From: Avena insularis
Lineage: Eukaryota > Streptophyta > Magnoliopsida > Poales > Poaceae
Direction: 5' to 3'
Length of the DNA stretch: 64,000 bases
NCBI GenBank assembly: GCA_023614405.1
Contig: CM042692.1
Location: forward strand, 120,707,503-120,771,502
In this document: piece by piece, positions 1-12,900 of the stretch
Layout of the letters: each line of letters begins with the position of its first letter
Numbering within the stretch: the stretch's first letter is position 1
Translations under genes and position numbers: made by a program
Notes under the pieces: generated by a model
Databases searched by the model: none
Told to the model about the DNA's origin: nothing
What the model saw: only the letters and a program-made list of their open reading frames with translations

Positions 1-340
1 CATTGGCAGAAAGAATTGAGCCAGCCGATCAGCACGCCAAGTTGCTGTCGTGGCATCAGTAAAGTCACCAAGTTGCTGTCGTGGCATCAGTAAAGTCACC
101 AAGTTGCTGTCGTGGCATCAGTAAAGTCAGACACCAGTTCAGGTGGATCATCACTTTGGCACGGCAAGGGTCTCAGCAGGAAATCTCTGGGGATCCAGTT
201 AGTGTTCCATGCATGTGTTGAAGCCCCATTACCGATACTTTTGATTAACCTTGTAACATAGCATCACGGCCATCCACAAGAGCTCGCCACACCTGGGAGG
301 GGGAAGACCCTAGCGTAGCATTAAGGAGATCTGTATCATC
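1..340 (-). mobile_element. LINE (non-LTR) reverse transcriptase relic
   Basis: Seen on the minus strand: NATLGSSPSQVWRALVDGRD at about 245-320, then after a frame change GNGASTHAWNTNWIP at about 180-230, then TATWRADRLAQFFLP running to the window edge. This order matches the stretch between the reverse transcriptase and the C-terminal zinc region of plant L1-type LINE ORF2. Only this fragment is present; it is frameshifted and runs off the left edge. A 31-bp triplication lies inside it. The identification rests on recall of the family pattern, not on a search. Confidence 0.5.
37..129. repeat. 31-bp perfect triplication
   Basis: Three perfect head-to-tail copies of a 31-bp unit at 37-67, 68-98 and 99-129. 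The unit lies inside the LINE relic and, not being a multiple of three, breaks its reading frame. A collapsed or expanded assembly repeat is an alternative. Confidence 0.9.
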
Positions 341-680
341 CCGGGACCCTAGTGCCCCCAATTGAAAAACGAAACTACTACGCGTACGAAAACTGGAGTC
401 CGACTTGTGTACGACAGCTGATCCAAGGAGAGTGCTGCGTGCCACGCAGGAGATGAACGGTTCCCTTGAGTCGTCGTACATAAATCGGACGGAAAATTGT
501 CATACGTATAGCACAGTTCATTAAAAAACGCTTCAAAACTTTAGCATTCCGGGCATCAGGGCCAGGTTGCGGTGGTCCACTATCTGCCGCATCAGGGGTA
601 AAAAGTTTTTTTTTTCCGAATCTGTAAAATAGGAGAGAAAGGAACCCGACGGAAGTGAAACCCTTTTGCCTTCGCCGCCG
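341..680 (+). promoter_or_regulatory. Upstream region and 5' UTR of the Iojap-related gene
   Basis: No coding sequence is supportable here. A T-run at about 606-615 and an in-frame stop TAG at 630-632 precede the first in-frame ATG at 681, whose context is GCCGCCG-ATG. I see no convincing TATA box, so the promoter and transcription start are not localised. Confidence 0.35.
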
Positions 681-959
681 ATGATGCTCTCCGCCGTGCG
701 ATCCCGAGCTCTGGGCCGATGGCGCCCGCTTCCTCCACGCCTCCTCTCGTCCGCCAGTGCCTTGCGGGCTCGACCGGCGGAGCTTATCGAACTTCCAGAG
801 GTGGAGCAGGTGCTGCACGACGTCCGCGCGGGGGACGTGCGTGTGTTCCCCGTCGGTGAGGGTGGGCTCCACGGCGGCGCCTGTGCGGACTACATGGTTG
901 TCGCAACCGGCCGCTCCGACTGGCACGTCCGCAACATCGCCCAGGCTATACTGTACAAG
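681..959 (+). CDS. Iojap-related gene, exon 1
   Basis: 93 codons in phase 0, holding the presequence and the first half of the RsfS domain, ending ...AQAILYK. The codons after AAG at 957-959 lose family similarity. The sequence there is AAG followed by GCACGC, implying a non-canonical GC donor at 960-961; no GT lies at a usable in-phase position beside it. Confidence 0.85.
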
Positions 960-3900
960 GCACGCCTCCCTAACCCCCCTGATGACTCCCCTCGTAGAAT
1001 AGCGACGGAAGGTTCTTTGGTTACGTTTGGGGAACCAATGTGTGGTCTCTATTGATTTAGTGTGATTTTATATGTACGATTTGACTAATCTTTGTTTGCG
1101 AAAGCGAATCATTTTTTGTGTAATTAGTATGCTATGATTGGAATCAGGGATGATTTTAACGAGTTTTAGCTCCAGGAATCTCTTAGGGTCCAAGGCTTTG
1201 TTTCTCATTGAACTAAATATTAATTTAATATTGAGTGCTTTGGTGGACTCATCTGCTGGTATTCTTGGAATAATCTGACTAATAGTAATATAGATTAACT
1301 GTGCATCCGACTAATGTGGATGAAACATTAGATGGGTGTAATAATGTTGAATAAATATGTATGATAGTGCTTCCTTGGGCGCGGTAGTGTGTTAGATTAC
1401 CACATGGGTATGCTTCAAAATCGTTTGGTTGGTGATTGAAAGGTGGATTGGACTGAAGGGACTGTCAATGTTAATTATCAATGCTGCCCCCCCCCCCCCT
1501 ATGTTATTAGTCACCAAATGTAAACATAGTTCCGATGTTCTCCGCCTCACTATATCTAAATCATTTTCATGATTGATGTGATTCAATGTTTTTTCGGATA
1601 TGCTAGCCTGTGTCATATGGAATTTACAAGCCCACTTCAGTGGCCATGCCATGTCATTTGAAGTTTGTGATCAGGCACACAGGCCGTACTAATATGGTGT
1701 CAATGTTCATTATCAATGCTGCCCCCCCCCCCCATATGTTATTAGTCACCAAATGTAAACATAGTTCCGATGTTCTCCGCCTCACTATATCTAAATCATT
1801 TTCATGATTGATGTGATTCAATGTTTTTTCGGATATGCTAGCCTGTGTCATATGGAGTTTACAAGCCCACTTCAGTGGCCATGCCATGTCATTTGAAGTT
1901 TGTGATCAGGCACACAAGCCGTACTAATATGGTACTGAAATTGTCCCTTTTTATTTTCTTAAGATAAAGCAGAAACAGAAGGGTTCTGATCGAATATTGA
2001 TGCCGAGTGTAGAAGGCCAGCAAGCTGGAAAGTGGGTTGTCATTGATTCTGGTAACATCTAAATCTCATTTGGATAGCTGCAATTCTCTTTGCAAAAATT
2101 CATTTTAGCAATGGATAGACATAGACCAATTTCACAAGTAAATTTTGATTTTAGCAATTGAAAAAGAGCCTTAAATATGAAATATAAGCATACCAAAGGA
2201 TCCTGTCTAAAGGATTTTTCTATAAACTTCAAAGGAAAAGGAAGCTTAAGACAGACTTCTCTCCGGAGTTTAGACCAGATTTACTACTGCATTATGATTT
2301 GTGCCTGGTGTTGGACCAGCTCTAGGGAGTATTTGCTAGGATTCCACCTTGGCTGTTTGCTAGATGTAAATCTAGAATTAGCACCACCTCTCTAAAAGTA
2401 ACGTATTTTGGCTGGTTAGCTTCCTTGAGCTGTTGTTCGGCAGCTGATTGTTTAGAGCAACAAAGCCTTCTAAGGACCATTATCGTGCCCCCTTCGCCAC
2501 CAGTAGCAAGAGCCTATCTCTCCCGCTGGGCTCATGCTTGCTTGCAAGACAAATTTCATGGGAAATTGTGCTGGATACTAGAGCAAAGCTAATGACACAA
2601 TTGGATTCCGTCTTAAGTGATTGGTGGGCAGCCTTCTGGGTCATGATTCAGGCAAACTCGATGGAAGACCTGGTAAAATTGCTCCTGCTAATTATGTGGT
2701 ACCTTCAGACTTCGGTTCAAGGCCTAGCAATCAAAATTAAGAAAAGGTGCAGGCGGTGGAGATGGGCAGGGTCTACAGAGTTATTTTTGTTGTTATTAGG
2801 GGGAAATGGCAGCAGGTCGTTTCATACTTCTTTCTTTTCTGCTGTGATTCCCGATGTCAGTTGTGTCTTGAGCCGCTCTCTATGTATGAATGATAAGATA
2901 ATTCAGGGTTATAAGTGTTAGAGTTATATTTATGATGGCCTTTGGCCTCCTGCATATTGGCCTTTTGGGCTCCCACATGTACATGTATATATGATGGCTT
3001 TTGCCTCTTTTGAATACCAAGTTGCTTATTCCTTAACATGGTATCAGAGACTAGGATTTTTTTCGCACGTGCAACTCGTGCTCGGTTTGAAAGCCACCGT
3101 GTTGTTGCTATTCTTTGGCCGACGTTGTGCTGCTCTTCCTTCCCCGCATGCCGTTTACTTGTGCGGTCACTGCTCTCTCTTTGTTGCCCTGGATCGATTC
3201 TCGTTGTTACTCCGAGATCTCTTGTGGTCACCCCTTTGAAGGGTCCTTAGATCGGATCGACTGTTGCTGCTCGTTTCCCTGAAAGTGTTGAGTTCTCATT
3301 GTCATCCAGGATTGTTCCTGGAGCGTAGCCACCATAGGCAGGCTCCGGCCGCCCGGCCGTTGTCGCTCTGCTGCGCCTCCTTTGGTCGCCCTCAGATTCA
3401 AGCCGCGACCGCTTGCCTGGTTAGTTCGGCCGCTGCGCCGTTCATTGGTTTCGGCTCTCCGCTGGCCGTGTCCTCGCTCTTTGGTCACGCCTTGCATCGG
3501 TTGGTCTTTCCGCTGCTGGCGGTTTCCTGTTGGGAGGAAGCGATCGGTTTCTACTTGTTTTGTCCAAATTCGTTCATCTGTCTGGCTTTCGGTTTCGCTG
3601 CGTCCAACGTTCGCGAGCAACTGAGGCATTCGTTCATGGGTCTTGTTTTGGTCTTTGTGGAGCTCAGCTCGTGTTACTAAAAAAAGAGAGTAAAAGAAGG
3701 AAGGTACATATTCTTTTTGTGCCTGGTCATAGCTTCTCTACCTTGCCTTACCGCGCTTTTTGTTGGTGTTCCCTATATTGATCCCGTCTTGCACATGTGC
3801 CTTCCCTCGGTACTTGGTGCTCGCCTGCCTACTTCATTGGATTACAATTGTGGCAGCGGTTGTTCTATGTCGACACCTCTCATGGTTTCCGTGTGTGGTG

Positions 3901-6900
3901 GTGGCCGCTCTACGTCGACTTGCCACTCCATGTAGGCACCGTCTATGTCGACTTGCCGCTCTATGTCAATTCTCGCGGCTTCTGCATGCAGACATGGCCG
4001 CTTTCCGTCTACTCGCGCGACTTGTGCTCGTGCTTGTGACCACTCTACGCCGACTCTATATACGGTTTTCAGGAGTGCTATCAACCAGCCTTCATTGGCC
4101 GACCTTCTACCCCAACCTCTTTAGTTGTGTCTTTTACTTCGCATGAGATTGCAACTCCGATGCCTGCTTGCTGCGTGGGATTCTTCATCGACAGGTTCTA
4201 CAGGTTCCGCGACTGACTTTTCTAGCACCGAGAGACCACCTTCTACTTATTCAGGTGCATCCTCATGGATTATTGATACTGGAGCAGTCTTTTCATATGA
4301 TTTATGGTTCTTCCACTTTGACATCCATTCAACCTGTCCGTGTTCTTACTGCCGATGGTACTCCCCTCCCAGTCGCTAGTCAAGGCACCCTTAGCACCAG
4401 CGTTTCATGTTCCTTTTGTTGCTTATATTCCTCGACTTACCATGCAACTCTTTTCTAGTAGTCAGATTGCTAACTCTCGTTGTAGGGTCACTCTCGACTT
4501 TTATTCATGTTCTGTTCAGGATCGTCGCACGTGTGCTCTGCTTGGTGCTGGCCCCCGACGCCATGATGGTCTCTGGGAGCTTGATTGGCTTCGTCTTCCC
4601 TCCGATTCCATCGTCTCAAGTCTCTCGGCCCCTATTGCCGCCTCTACCAACTCTTTTCAACAGTGGCATCATCGTTTTGGACATTTATCTGGCTCTCGTC
4701 TCTCTTCTTTAGTACATCGCGATGTTCTAGGGCCTGTCTCTAGAAACGCTTTTTTGGATTGTCTAGGTTGTCGGCTTGGTAAGCAGATTTAGCTCCCTTA
4801 TCCTCACAGTCAGTCAGTGCCCGAACGTCCTTTTGATCTTGTTCATTCAGATGTTTGGGGTCCGACTCCCTTTGCTTCAAAAGGGGGCCATCGCTACTAT
4901 ATTGTCTTTATAGACGATTATTCTCGCCACTTGGATTTATTTCATGTCTCTTGTAGTGAGGTCTTATCTATATATAAATTTTTTGCTGCCATGGTTCATA
5001 CCCAATTCTCCACTTCTATTCGTGTTTTTGTGCGGACTCTGCTAGCGAATATTATCTTTGGTTCGTTGCGAGCGTTTCTTATTGAGCAGGGTACCTTTGC
5101 TCAGTTCTCTTGTCTTGGTGCTCATGCTCAGACTGGCATGGCTGAGGGCAAGCATCGTCACCTTGAGACGGCTCGTGCGATGATGATCACTGCTTCTCTT
5201 TTGCCTCACTTTTGGGCTGAGGCTATTTCCACTTTCACATATCTCATCAACATTCTACATGGTGGTATTCCTCTTGAGCATCTTTCTGGCAGTTCTCTTG
5301 ATTTATCCAGTGCTTCGTTTGTTTGATTGCATTTGCTATGTTCTCCTTGCACCCCGTGAATACACCAAATTGACCGCGCAGTTTGTTGGTTGGGTTTTTC
5401 TCGGATACAATGATGAGCATAGGGGCTATTGGTGTTGGGATCCTGTTGGTTGTAGGATGCGTATTTCCCGGGATGTGACTTTTGACGAGTCTCGTCCCTT
5501 CTACCCTCGTCCATCCTCCACCTTTTCAATAGAGGATATCTCTTTTCTCATGTTTCCCGATACACCTCCCTTAGTGCCTCGTATTCCTACTCCTCGTCCC
5601 ACTAATACGACCATGGTATTAAGGCGTCCAAGTGTCTTAAGGTGCGGAGGAGGGGGGGGGGGCTCAACGCTTAGGCACTCAAAGCGCGAAACGAGGCGAC
5701 ACCTTAACTCCAATTTAAAAAATTAAGGCAAAACAAACATGGCAGCCAGTTGTAGGCACAAATACCTTGAATTGTGCCTCAACGCTTAGGCGCTCAAAGC
5801 ACGAAGCGAGGCGACTCCTTACTCCATTTTAAACAATTAAGGCAGAACAAATATGGCAGCCAATTTTAGGCACAAATACCTTGAATTGCCTTGTTGTTGA
5901 GCCCAATATAGTGTAGGAATCCTCTCCGTTAGAATCTTGCCCGCTGCCTTGTAGTTAGCACCATTCTAGGTGACAACTTGGACAACATGATCTTTACCGA
6001 CATCCTCAATTCTCTTCTCTAGCAAATCTGCTATCATCCAAGCATCTTGGCATTCACTTGATGCATCAACCGACTCCAAGAAGTAAGTGCCCTCCGGGTT
6101 GTTCACAAGGAAGTTGATCTAGTGGTGTTCCCTTCTATCGGACCAGCCATCTGACATTAGTGTGCAGCCATATTGCTTTCATGCTGCCTCGTGCTTCACC
6201 CTCAATGCTTTTGTTTTTTTGACACAATCCCTAAGCAATGGCTCCCACAACTCATGAGGAGAATGAGGCTTGTAACCTGGGCCATATTGACAAGAGGCGT
6301 CTATTGCAATCTGAAATTGCCTAGAGCTTGCAACATTGAAAGGTATGCTACACTCGCAGAAGAACAATGCCCACTGCATACTCACATAGTGCCTCTCTTC
6401 TGGCGTTTTTGTGCTAGACTCCATGATGCTTTGAGAGCACCCAGAGCGTCTTTCGTCGACAACATCCTCAGGTTTTTTCCTAAGCATTGAAATAATTGAC
6501 TTGGCTGCAACAGATTGACACTTTTTGCCGGAGATTGGTACATCAAAGGCTTTCTTGTTCTTCTTGGCTGCTATCCCTGAACTTGGTCTTGTAGTGGAGG
6601 CCATGGAAGCATTGAACTGTTTCTGCATCTACCTCCACATCATCATCATCATCATCTGGATGTCCTATGTTCCTCTTGTTCTTTTCCAAATATTCTAACA
6701 TCTCCCTCCTAAGTTGTGTGCTAGCCTTTGGACAACCCGTTGCATCCCCACCGGTGCCAGCAAGGTGCTCCTTGTGTCTCTTGATCCCTCTAGAAGTTAT
6801 CTTTCCACAAAGATTGCACACAACCACATTGTTGTTGCTAAGCTTCCACCAATACCCATAGTTCCATCTCGGATCATTTGATCACCGTGGCCTGCATTCT

Positions 6901-9900
6901 GGATCTTTCATTGGATCATAAGCATCACCATCCCCATTAGCTGCTAGATCTGCCATTGTGGGACTACATGCAAACAATATACTCCCTCCATTCTTTAATA
7001 TAAGGTATATAGTTTTCTTGCACGAATATTAGCGCACAGGCTGGGAGGGCAAATTTCGTTGCTTTAGGACGTGAATACCCTAGGTGATTGACGTGATATA
7101 GAGAGAATATACGAAATCTAGGTATCCTCTCTCCTGATCGGATTAATTGCCTCCTAGATAAGAGGAACAAATCCCAAAATTCTCTATACACCTTATATTA
7201 TGAAATTTTTCACAAAAAACTATACACCTTATATTAAGGAACGGAGGGAGTATTAAAGAACATCCAATCATTCAGCTACTACTACTGTCTACTACTATAT
7301 ACCAGACAAGCAGCACAAGTGGTGAAGCAGGCAAGCACCACAATAGTACAAGTGCAAACTGCAAACAATAGTGAAGCATGCAAGCAACACAACAGTACAA
7401 TTGCAAACTGCAAACACCAGGAGCACCACAAGAAGAACAAAGACAGGAGCAGGTCTAGGCGGAAAGGAAAGAGACCATGGGGGAGAGATGGGTGTTGTAC
7501 CTTGTTGCTGCTAGGAGAGGGCTGCGCCAGGGGAGGAGAGGCCCAGAAGCTTGGCCGGAGAGGGAGAGGCTGGTAGAGGAGGGAAGAAGCTGGCGGAGGA
7601 GCAGATCTGGCGGAGGAGCTCCTGGTCTCTTGAGAGGAGAGCGCTCCTCTTTCACTCTCTGAATCGATTCCTGTGAATCAATGCCCTAGGTCTGTTCTCC
7701 TCTATTTTCCCTCTCCCTGGCCCCCAATTTCCCTCCCATTCTGGCCCAATTTCTGTTTTGCCGCCCGCCAGGTCTGTTTCCCACCCTGTCCATGGCGTCC
7801 AAATTCGTTAGAGCGACGACTCCAGACGCCTCAAGGTCAATTCTGGACACCTTAGACACTATTCTAAGGCGAGCACGATGCCTTGCCGTCCCCAGGCGCT
7901 ACGACGCTTACTCGTCGCCTAGGCGATGCTTGGTGATGCCTTAAAAACCATGGATACGGCGCCGTTTTCTCCTACAGTTTATTCTCCTTCCTTGTCCATG
8001 CCTCCACCTTCATCACCGATGTCTTCCCCGTCCTCGTCACCTCTGGTGATTCCTTCTCGTCCCACATTTTCTTTTCACTATACTCGTTGCCCACGTGTTG
8101 TGGATTACTCTACTCACGTGCCATCCACTTCTTGTGTGCCATCTTAGTCGACTTATGGTTTTCGTGCTCGGCCTTGCCCCCCACCTGACCGCTATTCTCC
8201 CAGCGCTCTGGTCTTTCTGCCGTCCTTGAGCCGACTTCTTATCAAGATGTTGTTATTCACACAGAATGGCAACTTGCAATGACAAAGGAGATTGCTACGC
8301 TTGAGCGCACCCGCAGGTGGGATCTGGTTCCTCTTCCTCCCCGTGTTCGTCCCATCACGTGTAAGTGGGTCTAAAAGATTTAAGACTCGCTCTGATGGAT
8401 CGTGGCTTTCAACAGGAGCATGGTCGTGATTATGATGAGACTTTTGCTTCTGTGGCCCATATGACCACTGTTTGCACACTTCTCACCATGGCCTCTGTTC
8501 ACCATTGGTCTGTGTGCCAGCTTGATGTGAAGAATGCCTTTCTTAATGGTGAATTGTGTGAGGAGGTTTATATGCAGCCACCACCTGGGTACTCTGTTCC
8601 TGATAGCATGGTCTGTCATCTTCGTCGCTCTCTCTATATCTTAAGCAAGCCCACCGACCTTGGTTTGAGCGCTTCGCCTCTATGGTGACTGCTGTTGGTT
8701 TTTCACCTAGTGCTCATGATTGAGCGTTGTTTGTCCACCTTTCTTCTCGTGGCCAGACTTTTCTTCTTCTCTATGTTGATGACATGATCAACACTAGTGA
8801 CGACTCTGAGTACATTGCCTTTGTCAAGGCCCATCTCAGTGAGTAGTTTCTTATGTCTGATCTTGGTCCGCTTCGCTACTTTCTTGGGATTGAGGTTTCT
8901 TCTACCGCTGATGGCTTCTTTATTTCCCAAGAAAAGCATATCCAGGATCTTCTTGCTCGTGCTGCTCTTAGTGATGAGCGCATTGTTGAGACTCCTATGA
9001 AGCTCAATGTTCACCTCTGTGCTTCTGATGGAGATCCCTTGTCTGACTCGACGCGTTACCGTTATCTTGTTGGGAGTATTGTCTATCTAGTTGTGACTCG
9101 TCCGGATATTTCCTATCCTGTCCACATTCTGAGTCAGTTTGTTCCTGCTCCCACTTCAGTTCACCATAGTCACCTTCTGCGTGTTCCACGTTATCTTTGT
9201 GGCATGATCTCTCGTCGCCTTTCCTTTCCCTGTTCGAGCTCGTTACAGCTCCGGGCCTATTCGGATGCTACGTGGGCTAGTGATCCTTCTGATTGCCTTT
9301 CACTTTCTGCTTATTGCGTTTTTCTTGGTGGTTCTCTCATTGCCTGGAAGACGAAAGAAACAGACTGTAGTTTCCCGTTCGAGTGCAGAGGCCGAGTTGC
9401 GAGCTATGGCGCTCTTGACGGCAGAGTTGACTTGGTTACCATGGTTATTTGAGGACTTTGGTGTTTCTGTCTCTACACCGACTCCTCTGTTATCAGATAG
9501 TGCTGTCAGATAGTACAAGTGCTATCAGTATTGCGCGTGACCAATGTGAAGCATGAGCTCACCAAGCATATTGGTATTGATGCTTCGTTTGTACGCGCTG
9601 GTGTGCACGACCAGGCTATTGCTCTTCAGTATGTGCCTTCCGAGTTACAATTGGTGGATTTCTTCAAGAAGGCACAGACTAGAGCGCAATATAGATTCTA
9701 CCTCAACAAACTCATTGTTGTAGATCCACCATGAGTTTGAGGAGAGGGGGGCGGGGGGGGGGGGGGGGTTAGAGTTATATTTATGTTGGCCTTTGGCTTC
9801 CTGCATATTGGCCTTTTGATCTCCCATCTGTACATGTATATATGATGGCTTTTGCCTCTTTGGAATACCAAGTTGCTTATTCCTTAACAATAAGCAGCAG

Positions 9901-12900
9901 TGGCAACTGCCAAAAAAGGGAAGAAATGCATATCTCGTGGTCTGAACTCAAAGACTATTTTGGATTTCTGAAATGACGGTGTACCTTTCTTAGTAAGTGG
10001 TCGAAGTCGGTATCTCGAGGTCTGAAGTCTAGTTTCATGTGTTTTAGAGTTTTGTAATGTTGGTGCACCTGTCTTTGAAGTATGTCCTGTTTTAACCATT
10101 TATTTCTGCTCTAGTTGAAGTTGTTCTGCACAATTAACCAAGAATTATGCCAGGAAGTATCATCATCCACGCGCTTGAGGAAAGAGCAAGAGAGTACTAT
10201 GATCTGGAAAGCGTTTGGACAATGGCAGTGCCCCCTAACATTTCTGCTCAGGTCAGCCAAACATATTACTCCCTCCGACTCATATTAGTTGACTTGGATT
10301 TATTTAGATTCGGATGTATCTAGTACTAAAATATGTCTAGATACATCCGAATCTAGACAAATTCGAGTCAACTAATATGGGTCGGAGAGAGTAGTTCTAT
10401 TTGTTGTTGTTTCGCACAATAAATTGTATTGGGTGTATCTATTATTGATAAGTGCAAATACACCATATATTTTTGTTATTTATAGACACCATATCACTAA
10501 AGTTATTATGCAATTGCGTTTATGTGCCACTTCATAATGAATATTTATTCGGTGCCTTTGTATAGTGAAATTGTAGAATTTTAAGTAGAAGAACTGTTAA
10601 CTTTAAAATCCTCTGGACTTAGCAATATTTGTGTTAATGTTGCTTTATGTGAAGCTAGTACTTAATCTCAGTATGCTGGGAATTTGCATACCACTATGTG
10701 AAGTAAGATACCAAGGACTTTAATGATCACGATTTATTTAGCCCAACAATTGATGCTCTTTATGTACTCACTCCAGTCCATATTAATGATCTCAACTTTG
10801 TCTAGATACAAATGCATCTAGTCTAAATCCTTAACTAGGTACATCCGAATCTAGACAAAGTTGAGAACAATAATATGGGCCGGAGGAAGTACTTTTTTTC
10901 ACTCAAACATTTGAAACCCAACCAACCAGGCACAAGTACTCAATGACATTATTTGAAAGAAGATTGGCGGACAGGAGTCATTTCGCGGCGCAGAATAGAT
11001 TCCTCGCGCGGGAGTCAAACCCTGGTGGACGGGTGTAACTACCTTGGTGAATTACGCTCCTAGTTACAAGCCTGGATGAGCAGAAATGGTTGAAATAGTA
11101 CGGTGGGGCCCAAATGCCACTCACAGGTAGACCTTTCGGCCGTCCCAACCATTTCCACACATCGGGGCAAGAACGGCGTGTCGGCGTGCGAAGGATCAAC
11201 TACATACACAAGTGAGTATGTATGCAAGCCACCATACAACAGACATCGAGCCATTCCATCTAAAAGAAAGGAAATATAGCAACGCATATACGGCAAGATC
11301 CAAATATCCTAGATAGATATAATAGTTTAGGATATCTCCTCATACATCAAACATCGAGTATCAAAGCGGAGCGGAAGACAAAATCCAGTACGGATAAGAA
11401 ATCGGCATAAGATGTCCCATAAATAAGCGAGATCCCGCCCATAGATCTTACGGATCCCGTTCGGAATCTCTACACCGAATGATCGTTGCCCACATCGTCC
11501 GTCTCTTCCACCCGGTATCCATCTTGTGAGTGTACTGTTCATCGAACCAAATAATTTATCGTGTGAGACCCTAGGGTTTTCGGCAAGTCTTTATGCCTCT
11601 AAAGGGACACAACACAGGGTGACGCAATTGCAGCAAAAGATAAACCCTAGCAATTCTATAGATACTCGCTAACCATCCGCCTAACCAGAGATAGACGGAT
11701 GTCCGTGAATTAATAACAACAGTTATAACAGTTATAACGGTAATCTTAACAGATCCATCCTCCTCCTCGCTTACCGACGAGGAAGCGGGCGAACAACCTC
11801 CCATCCGTTGGCAGTTTTATTATCCATTCCATGAGTGTTGCACTATTTACTAGTCCGGTACCTAGTCTAGTCAAATTAAAAGCGGTCCTTTAGTTATGCT
11901 TGTCTATGATCGAGAAACTGTGCTCCAAGTCGTCCATAACCGCGGACACGGCTTTCAGAAAGTTTTACCCTGCAGGGGTGCACAAATAGCAACACACACT
12001 CGATATGCCTCGGAAAAACCAAATCAAAACCCAACGAGGCAGTCACGACAAAGCAATTACAGGATTCAGAAATATTTCAGGGGGCCACCCCATTAAGCTA
12101 CCCGCAACGGAGTTAGTTGACTCCGAGATGGACTCAAGGTTTGCGTCAATGGCTGTGAACGAATGGGAACCCGAAAATGTGACTGGGCTTGTCGACACCG
12201 CGAAAACACTCCGCTTTTCTAAACAGTACAGTGTGCTCCTCGCACAATCTTAAATAAAGCAGTAAAGCATGGCATAAGTACAGGATAGTAAATAAAACCT
12301 CAAACTAGTTTGTGGCCCCAAGAAATAAGAATGAATCAAGCTACGCTCGGGGGTTCATAAGCCTCCCGGATGTGGATAGCGCGAATATTCTTGGAACATG
12401 AATCAAGTACTCGGGGTCTTACGGGACACAAGTGAGCCTGAAAAACCAAATAGCGAATATGGCTCACCGATGCCACTTTCATTAGTTATCCCATTACTAC
12501 TCCGGTTAAGTTGTTTAGGTACCTCGTTATCCATCAGACACTCACATACCCTACACATGCTGTTCTACGACTCGCATGGCTCAAACAACTCCTGTAGTAA
12601 TGGCTCATGGGATGGAGGAACAAGCTTCGGTGGGTTTAAAAGTAAAGGCCATGCAATACTTGGGATTCAATTTAATGCAATCGCGACTCAATGATGCAAG
12701 AATAAGATAGAGGCAATAGGTGCTATATGTATGCAAGCCTGTGGTAGTGCTTGCCTGGCAGCTCGATTGAAGCAATGGATGGATCTGGGTAGTGCTCACG
12801 GTTCTCTTGATATATCCCACCTTCGCGTCTATTCGAGAAGAACCAAACAAACAAGGGCCAACATAAATAAAGTGCTAAGCATATGAATAAAATGCGACAA

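Larger units (their letters stand above)
5618..7946 (-). mobile_element. hAT DNA transposon inserted in the Copia element
   Basis: The 5' end ATTAAGGCGTC and 3' end GATGCCTTAAAA form imperfect terminal inverted repeats. ACCATGGT (5610-5617) and ACCATGGA (7947-7954) are an 8-bp target duplication with one mismatch. GGCG/GCCTAGGCG-type subterminal repeats are frequent, as in grass hAT elements. It carries a BED-finger/DUF659 transposase remnant on the minus strand but no C-terminal hAT dimerisation domain, so it is an internally deleted non-autonomous copy. The Copia reading frame is the same on both sides of the insert. Confidence 0.78.
2916..9889 (+). mobile_element. Copia LTR retrotransposon in intron 2, short LTRs, decayed
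   Basis: LTRs at 2916-3038 and about 9767-9889 (123 bp each) differ at about 7 of 121 comparable positions. Perfect 5-bp target duplications ATAAG flank it (2911-2915, 9890-9894). The PBS TGGTATCAGAGA (3039-3050) matches initiator tRNA-Met. The order protease, integrase, reverse transcriptase, RNase H marks Copia. The gag region (about 3050-4240) has no recognisable Gag domain. Multiple frameshifts and stops, plus a hAT insertion at 5618-7946, make it non-functional. It lies in the gene's sense orientation. The family was not identified. Confidence 0.9.

Noticed and set aside
378..926. 182-codon open frame on the minus strand
   Set aside because: It lies antisense to exon 1 and the 5' UTR of the Iojap-related gene and has no domain; GC-rich shadow frame.
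960..1055. Continuation of the exon 1 frame to a stop at 1055
   Set aside because: Similarity to Iojap-related proteins stops at 959 and resumes in exon 2, so this is intron read-through, not the protein end.
3050..4240. Several open frames in the presumed gag region of the intron 2 Copia
   Set aside because: No Gag motif or zinc knuckle could be recognised in any frame, so no separate gene was called.
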